From: Sipunculus nudus
Lineage: Eukaryota > Annelida > Sipuncula > Golfingiida > Sipunculidae
Direction of reading: 5' to 3'
Assembly (NCBI GenBank): GCA_026874595.1
Contig: CM049314.1
Coordinates: 74,352,300 to 74,416,299, forward strand
Length of the DNA: 64,000 nt
The notes under the pieces are model-generated. The model did no database searches. It saw only the letters and a program-made list of their open reading frames with translations, and was not told where the DNA came from. The translations under genes were made by a program, and so were the position numbers. The stretch's first letter is position 1; every line of letters begins with the position of its first letter. Below, piece after piece: positions 57,425-64,000 of this stretch.

Positions 57425-57635
57425 ACCTACAACACCTCTTATTTATATTTGGAATGACCCATAAATAGGCCATCCCTATTGTAAAAAAGGCTGGTCTACA
57501 GCAGTATGCAAAATGTCACTTGTTTCTTGTGCTTGATCCAAACGTGGGTTGATTGGTAGGCACCTGGTTGAGTCATTTTGACATGTTAAGGGGCTAAATG
57601 TTAACCGATGTAAGATTAGGTTCAGTAGCCGCCGC
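57425..57635 (+). repeat. Dispersed repeat, copy 2
   Basis: Partner of 54515-54720. It lies just upstream (gene sense) of the middle discoidin exon. Confidence 0.6.
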
Positions 57636-57639
57636 GATT

Positions 57640-57770
57640 GTTCTAGCTTCCCTGTTAATCACATATAACTAATAGACTGGCAGTATATGTTTTGGACAGA
57701 CCTTTCGGCCAATCGGTGATTTTAAATTTAAACTCCGGTGTTGTTTTCTATTATCTGTGCTTGCTTGCAA
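57640..57770 (+). repeat. Dispersed repeat shared with 62620-62740
   Basis: 'taatagactggcagtatatg' with 'ttttggacagacc' here corresponds to 'taatagacttgcaggatatg' with 'ttttggatagacc' near 62633. Both are followed by 'tttctcttatct'-like text. Confidence 0.5.
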
Positions 57771-58386
57771 ATATAATTATTTTCAATTAGTGATACATAT
57801 CTATATTGGGGCACATAAATTTCTTTTGCAATATTTTTTTTCTTCGAAATTTGAAATTAACTGATAAAGGTCCAAAACACTACTGCCAACCTGGCCACCA
57901 GGCACTATATATAATAGTTGTACACTATATGGTCAGCCAATATGCATCAGTGCACAGCCACACTAAACAATCTAATTAGATTAAAAGCTGTATAAACAAA
58001 TGGGGAGTGTTTATTCTGTGTAGTTGTTACTTTAAATATATGGATAGTCAGATAGAAGTGTTGCATATACTCTTATAGCAGGCCTGGTGTCTGAAGCCAG
58101 ATCTCATTAATTTTTTTGTATTAATCGATTCTCTCAAGTCTGACATTAGTGATCATACAATCGATCCAAAGTTAAAAAAGGCCTTAAGAAAATGTAAAGA
58201 AAAAAGTAAGACAAAAGTTAAAATAACATACTGAGAAATTATTTGACTGATATAACAAATATGCCATTGTTTATAAAGTAGAATAATTACTGTAGTGATA
58301 GTGTATATATACCATAGATATATACCTATACCCACAACCTTATATTACTATATGTGGTTATTTCCCATTGATCTTGTCAGAGTTTA

Positions 58387-59099
58387 TTTGTGATGTAACA
58401 GTAACCTTTGGGCAGTTGGTTGTGTGATGTATGTCGGTACGCGATGGCAGGGCACTCACGGAAGGACCTTAGAACCATTGACCCAGGAACAACAGGAACG
58501 CGTTGACCCGTGTCGCTTACAGTCATCTGTTGAACTCCGGCAACAACAAATAAACGGACAATGAGAACGTTTTCATTCATTCATTAACAGCGGTTAAACA
58601 ACCTGAACTGGAATTTAAAAGTGGATCGATCGATATTGCGTTAAGGTCCACAGACACTATAAATACCCTTCATTTAGTGATTCTGAATTGGGTTGCAAAC
58701 AAGAACTGAGATCCAGGGATATCCAGGCCTGATGATATGTAGTCTCCTTGTGATAAGGCGGAGACATTTTGGACGTTTTGGACTTTATTATGGTTGTGCA
58801 CAGATTATGAACTGAACTTTCGTTATGACTCCTCAGAGCAACCCCGGAGTCATTTTTTTTATTTCGTCGAACCAGCACCAGTGACTTTGATTTACAGCAG
58901 ATAAGTATTTCTTCATTTGTACCGCACCAAGATTTAGTTATCATGTGTTAGAGACTTTGTGTTTATGTATTGTATATATTGTAAATAATGTTTGTTTAAA
59001 TAATTATATATATTTTGTACTAGATTTGTGAGTCAGTTTTTCATTTAACATCTTCGTTGTGTGAGTGGAACTCGGGGATGTTTCGTGCTACACGCAACA
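58387..59099 (+). mobile_element. Possible solo LTR
   Basis: A stretch starting TGATGTAACAGTAACC and ending CGCAACA contains a TATA-like 'cactataaataccc' (about 58655) and an AT-rich tail. It is followed by 'gttgtcagagtgggag', which resembles a primer-binding region. No partner LTR or coding region is nearby, so this is tentative. Confidence 0.25.
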
Positions 59100-60829
59100 G
59101 TTGTCAGAGTGGGAGTGATCTGACAGTTTACATATATAAACATGACATTATTGTGTTCATGACTGTTTTACACAGGACTGGAGAATGAAGTTTTTGCACA
59201 CCATAATCTCAGTGTATATCAGTTGAAAGCTAATTCTGTAGGATTTGAATCTGATATTTTCAAAGCTTAATTATAATAATAATATTTCTAGAAAAAAACA
59301 TGTTGAACATCATATAACCATAGTGAAAAATGTTTTATTAATTTGATCAATTATAGCAATTTTTAAAGAACTCACACTGAGATACAAATTATTGGCTCTT
59401 ATCACTAATTGGCTACAAAAATGTTACACATTCTTAAATTTCCGGTTGATATCAGCATTGTCAATTCAGTATTTTTTTAAAGTTATAATATATTTACAAA
59501 GGTTAAATGGTAATTTCTTTTAATTTGAAGGGTAGGATTTACGGACAACAGTGTTAAGTTACCACTGCTTATTGTTTAAGAACATTAACAACTTTAATTT
59601 GAACAGGAGACAGAATCTACAGACATTTGTCCTTATGCAGTTTAATATGAAATCATGGATCCAGTATGATGAGGATTCTTCGATGCTTTACTCCCTTATT
59701 GGTAATGATCTCTGAGACTGACATTACACACAAACAAATGCTAGTATCACCATATATGCTTTTTGTAGAAAGCACTGAACATCTAGTCCTGTCTTTGAAT
59801 AAAACAATATGCTTCTTGCACAAAAGCTGACTACAGGCCCACATAACGATAATGACTGACCATGGTATATAGTATTTTTCATGTTTCAAAGTAAGTACCA
59901 GGCACATTATAACATTTTTCATTCTTGTGAGTCACCTGTTAGAAAAGTTACGGCTGATGAACATCGTGCCAACTGCTGAGAATGGGAAAATCGACTTTTT
60001 TTTATGCATTGTATACTACCAAAAAATTAATTTGTTTCTTTGTAAGAGTAAAACAATTCAAAAGGAGACATCCAGACCTTTAACAATAAGCATAATCAGT
60101 GATGGTACTAGTTTTACATTAATAAGCTTAAATATATATCAAGTCCCTAGAACACAATACTTTGCTACATGCCTCACATAAAAAATCATAATTAACAGAT
60201 CAACAATAATAATCAGCTTGACAAATATATGAATCTGATTTAAAAAAAATATAAAAATAATAATAACTTAGAATCAAATTTCTAAAATGACTTTAAGTAA
60301 TAGATTATTTACATATTTACAACCTGAAGGCTTTATACAACAATATTTTACAATAATACATTATAAATGCAGCCATTACAGGAGAGAATCAGTGCATAGC
60401 ACTACCATACCAATCGATAAATATTTCAGTAACAGAGCATTATACCTGGCTGAACTTCAGGGGGCTAAAACAAGTGAATTTTATATTTTTATGCAAAAAA
60501 ATGGGTACAATTTGTAATAGACACTCAACTTGTGAACTAGTAGTTTTATTTTTATGAATTCCCACATTTCTGTCTGTGAACCAACATTTAATTTTTTTCA
60601 AAGTGAACACACTTTTGGTATTTTTGACAAAGACCTCTCGAACACGTCCAAAACAATATTTGAGGAAGTGATGCTTATTATTTGCTTATTTGTAGGTTCA
60701 CTTCATGTTCTTACATATCTATGTTCTTTTATGATAAACCCACGTTAAGTATATTTGTCAATGATGATTATACGCGTACACATATCATGTAATGATCATT
60801 GTTTAAAAATGAATGTACAATTTCTTTAA

Positions 60830-60960
60830 AGTTAATGATTACGAATACAATTACGATTACCAAAATAAGTTCATGTAATCGATTATGACTACAATTACTT
60901 TATGATTACTTCAAAAAGTAATCATGATTACAGCCACGATTACAGTCTTAATACTGTCAA
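60830..60960. repeat. GATTAC/GTAATC-rich segment 1
   Basis: Dense alternation of 'gattac' and 'gtaatc' words. A similar segment is at 62435-62610. Such ends occur in some hAT-type elements; here no complete element was resolved. Confidence 0.5.
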
Positions 60961-62434
60961 AAGGTAATATTAGAAGTGTATATTCAAAACTGTATTCAAA
61001 TGAATCAAAGAAATGAAAACTTACAGAGTATACAGATCCGATAGTTAGTCTCATCAAGATATGAGACATAATAGTCTGAAGAATAACTAGAAATTATTTA
61101 TATCATATCAATGTGTGCTGCACTTTATTAACAGAGGCCTTGATTTCATTATTTCACAGGGTGTGTCAAAGAATTTTAAACAACGGGTTGGGGACGGATC
61201 CGGGCTAAATGCTGGCATTTGTGGGGCAGGGCGGGCTACATTATTGAAGTGCGGATTTCTGAGAGCCAAACATGTGGTTGTAATAACAGTGATCACCTTT
61301 ATCAGAATATAATGCTCATGTCAGGTCATGTTCCTTCGATTATTTCTTCCTTGAAAGTTTATTGTATATGAAAGTGTTAAACGCATGAAATTTCAATTTT
61401 CTAATATTGTTTAGACAGATTCGTGTTTGCAGTCCCCACTGTATATGTTGTTGTATAAATGTACCTGGCCATAATGTTGTATGTTTGGACTGTTCAGTAC
61501 TGTAGGCTTATACTTGTGACCAGTCTCAAATATTACATAACATGGCCCAATGTAGAGCACCAGCATGATTACCTCTGATCTAATAGAGGCCACTACAGGG
61601 GCAGCATCTGCCTTTGTCACTGGCTGGATATAGTTTTACATAACCTTCAAAGCCTGAGGTGTTCTCCTCATTGATCTGCCAAAGACCAATGGCTGGTTAA
61701 TATCAATGCAGGAGCAAACACTGCATGCAACAAAGAAGGCATGCTCCTTTGATATCTATCTATGTGTACACCTCTTGGATAAGAGCTGGAATTCCTCTGT
61801 AGTCCCATGAAGAATCTAATTCTATCTCCATGGAAGCACCATACCCTTCCCCTTCAACTAATTAGCTTAGCATTACTTAGCAGGATAAACCATATCTTTG
61901 TCAAATAAGGTGTGAAATGTTGTCAGATAATTCTTTCCTCCAGCTAGAGCAGCTACAGGTTCTGGGTATACATGCGTAATAAAAATCTGTTTAGTGTGGA
62001 CAATTAATCATGACTAGGTTTAGAGTCTATGCTCATATACTAATGAGATGATTTGCTCGAGAGGTAACTGGCGAGTGAATATTACCTGGCTTACTATAAC
62101 AGCTCATTTTTGCAGTACTTATTGCACAAGTATAATAAGCACTTCAACATGGTCTTTAACAAAGTTATGATAAAATACTTAATATGATAAAATTAAATTT
62201 AAAATGCTGATTTTATTTATTTCTCTATTATTTCATCTCAAAATGCTCACATAAACAAGCCACCTAGCTTCGTATTAGAAACATCTATGATTTGACTTGA
62301 TACAGATGATTTGATGGCTGTCAGGAGTCACAACAGCTGCATACGTCACCCTTAATGATACTTTTTATCAGTGTTAAAAATGAAATATAAGTATTATAGG
62401 TAACGTTACCTTAACCTGTTATAAATTGGAAAAA

Positions 62435-62610
62435 TACAAAAGTAATCAATGTAATCATATCTAATTATTATGATTACGATTACATTTGGAGAGTAATTGA
62501 TAACGATTACAATTACTCTAGTTTTAAAATGTAATTGATTATGATAACTATAACTTAAAAAAATGTAATCAATTGTAAATGATTAGGATTAATGATTACA
62601 ATTATCCCAT
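62435..62610. repeat. GATTAC/GTAATC-rich segment 2
   Basis: Same word usage as at 60830-60960. The two are about 1.6 kb apart and might be the ends of one element. Confidence 0.5.
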
Positions 62611-63745
62611 GTATGCTGTTTCCCACGGTTAACTAATAGACTTGCAGGATATGTTTTGGATAGACCATTTAGTGGTTTTTGAACTTTATTAAATTCCTGT
62701 GTAGTTTTCTCTTATCTATGGAACAAATCCTACAAAGGCACACCTAGGCCTATCTGATAAAACAGCAGAATCACAGTTGGCCATGTTATAAGGGGGGGGG
62801 GGAGGGAATTTTTTTTTTTTTGTAATTTTGAAAAAGTTTGCATAAATGCGCATAATCAATGAATTTATAAAGTCTGTGTAGCAGATTTAAAGCCCATAGA
62901 CAGCGCTATTATAAATAAGAAAATAGTAATCTGCCTTCTAAAGAAAACAAGCCATGTAAACATTCAATTATTTGGCCCATATTTCTAAGTTCATTCGCGC
63001 AAAAGGTGCATTTGTGAATATTCCTTGATGACGTTCCTTACTCCAGGGTTATTGCCGGGTCCACAACAAAATCTTATTGGTTCTTCCTTGACCCATTCAC
63101 GAATATCCTGCACATTTCTTGAGATTCCGTTCATGTTTGCGCGAGTTATTCTGTGATCAAGCACACATACATGTATATGAAAGCATACTCTCCTGGTGGC
63201 GGCAATAAACAAGATGTAAAAGTAAAGAAGCATTTTGAAAATTGTGGACAAACTCTCGATGGCCACCAAAACACTACATCACCGTGGCATGAGCAAACTA
63301 CTAGCAATGGACGAAGCTTAACATACGCTCCTCAAACAGACGTTGTATACTGCAGTCGCCTCGGAACTCTGGTGTAACCCATGCTTTGTATAGCAAAAAT
63401 TTCTGGGTTTGAAGTCCAGGGTGCCCACAGAGCAAAGAATTATTATCAGACTAATGAGAAAGTGATATCAATGTATCATAAATTGTGACATAATGTGCAT
63501 CCAGTTTGAAATTTTAAACATGTGACACCCGCTCTCGTTGGAACACACTGGGACCAGCAGCAACTGGTATTTCAATTATTTGGCCACAGAAAACTTCCAT
63601 AATGGAGGATGGGTGGCACCATCGTGAATCATAATAAAGATATGTGTTCTTAGAATCGTGGAGGTCTTTTATATATGTTTATTTGCAATGATGTTATGGA
63701 CACATATGTTTGTTGTGAGACAAGAAAGAAAAACTGGTAACAAAC
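62611..63745. other. Intron next to the first discoidin exon
   Basis: It contains a dispersed-repeat copy (62620-62740) and a G-run next to a T-run (about 62791-62821). Otherwise no recognised feature. Confidence 0.5.
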
Positions 63746-63918
63746 CTGAATCCATGGTCTTTTATCAGACACATAGCTGCACCAGCCACCAGTGCCATTT
63801 AATCGGACTTTAGAAGCTTCATATCCTGGCAACGCAGAGGATGCGGAGAGGAAAAATTCTTTCATTTCAGGGTTCTCGAAACCTAGTCTTTCATAAGCCT
63901 TACACTCGATGACATCAT
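63746..63918 (-). CDS. Exon: F5/8 type C (discoidin) domain, N-terminal third
   Basis: The exon is 173 nt with acceptor CCCCCCAG and donor CAG|GTTTGT. It begins with two bases of a split codon and ends on a codon boundary. Residues show the discoidin signature: opening Cys (ECKAYERLGFENPEM), then a stretch with ASS, then RLNGTGGWCSY and KRPWIQ. The family pattern is 'ASS...RLN...WC...PWIQIDL'. The domain folds as a ligand-binding beta-sandwich (lipid, glycan or protein) outside the cell. It continues in the next two exons. A discoidin domain in front of EGF and lectin modules is not part of human polycystin-1, so it is a distinctive feature of this protein. Confidence 0.88.
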
Positions 63919-63986
63919 CTGGGGGGAAAGAATACATACTGTTCCAATAAGACAACTTGAAAATCAATTTTGGGTAATATTTGTAC

Positions 63987-64000
63987 CTACAGAACCTGTA
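63987..64000 (-). CDS. Partial exon at window edge, upstream of discoidin domain
   Basis: A GTACAA donor follows directly on the minus strand. The 14 visible bases read in the phase needed by the next exon (one base carried over, completing an Asp codon) and give Thr-Gly-Ser-Val. Fourteen bases are too few to identify a domain. The call rests only on the donor and the phase match. Confidence 0.45.

Larger units (their letters stand above)
11123..64000 (-). other. Partial polycystin-1-like / REJ-domain receptor gene (16 exons)
   Basis: This is a gene model built by reading the minus strand. Sixteen exons with GT donors and AG acceptors join in one reading phase (mostly phase-1 introns) into about 690 residues. 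Domain order is F5/8C, EGF-like, C-type lectin, Pro/Thr linker, Cys linker, REJ, then the alpha-helical region that follows REJ. In the polycystin-1/suREJ family, REJ is followed by GPS, PLAT and 11 membrane segments; these would lie off the left edge. The family acts at the cell or ciliary surface in adhesion and sensing, and in sperm-egg signalling in sea urchin. The introns carry nearly all the transposons in the window. No start codon, promoter or polyadenylation signal for the gene is visible. Domain identity is recognised from conserved residues; the function of this gene copy is inferred. Confidence 0.82.

Overview
The window is invertebrate genomic DNA: AT-rich, intron-rich and dense in transposable elements. 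It carries DIRS/Ngaro-type, Penelope-like, Gypsy and non-LTR retrotransposons, plus short repeats with internal tandem monomers. This mixture, together with the host gene found here, fits a lophotrochozoan, most likely a bivalve mollusc. That placement is inferred from repeat style and not from a diagnostic gene.

One host gene occupies almost the whole window on the minus strand. I assembled 16 exons by eye from about 64000 down to 11123. All have GT-AG boundaries and a continuous reading phase. The inferred protein segment (about 690 residues) reads, in order: F5/8 type C (discoidin) domain, EGF-like domain, C-type lectin domain, short Pro/Thr linker, Cys-containing linker, REJ domain, and the start of the helical stretch that follows REJ. 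This is the extracellular part of a polycystin-1-like / sea-urchin-REJ-like protein. The N-terminus lies beyond position 64000. The expected GPS, PLAT and membrane part would lie below position 1.

Layout by region. 1-395: dispersed-repeat-like DNA. 396-11122: a minisatellite of about 200 units of about 54 bp, with nested 2250-bp and 2567-bp higher-order duplications. Its unit is homologous to the last codons of the adjacent exon together with that exon's splice donor. 11123-16767: five closely spaced REJ/post-REJ exons. 16768-23610: a large intron with two tandem-monomer repeat families and an inserted 5'-truncated LINE. 23844-28340: an intron almost filled by an antisense L1/Tx1-like LINE. 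29655-41713: a 12-kb intron with SINE-like sequences, a rearranged Gypsy relic and long repeat arrays. 41756-45760: lectin and EGF exons, with a Penelope-like endonuclease remnant. 46585-51132: a DIRS/Ngaro-type retrotransposon (minus strand) with complete split direct repeats and three open frames. 51823-52710: another short repeat element. 53506-63918: discoidin exons separated by AT-rich introns that hold a 42-bp perfect inverted repeat and a possible LTR.

Apart from this gene I found no host coding gene. Every other coding region belongs to a transposable element.
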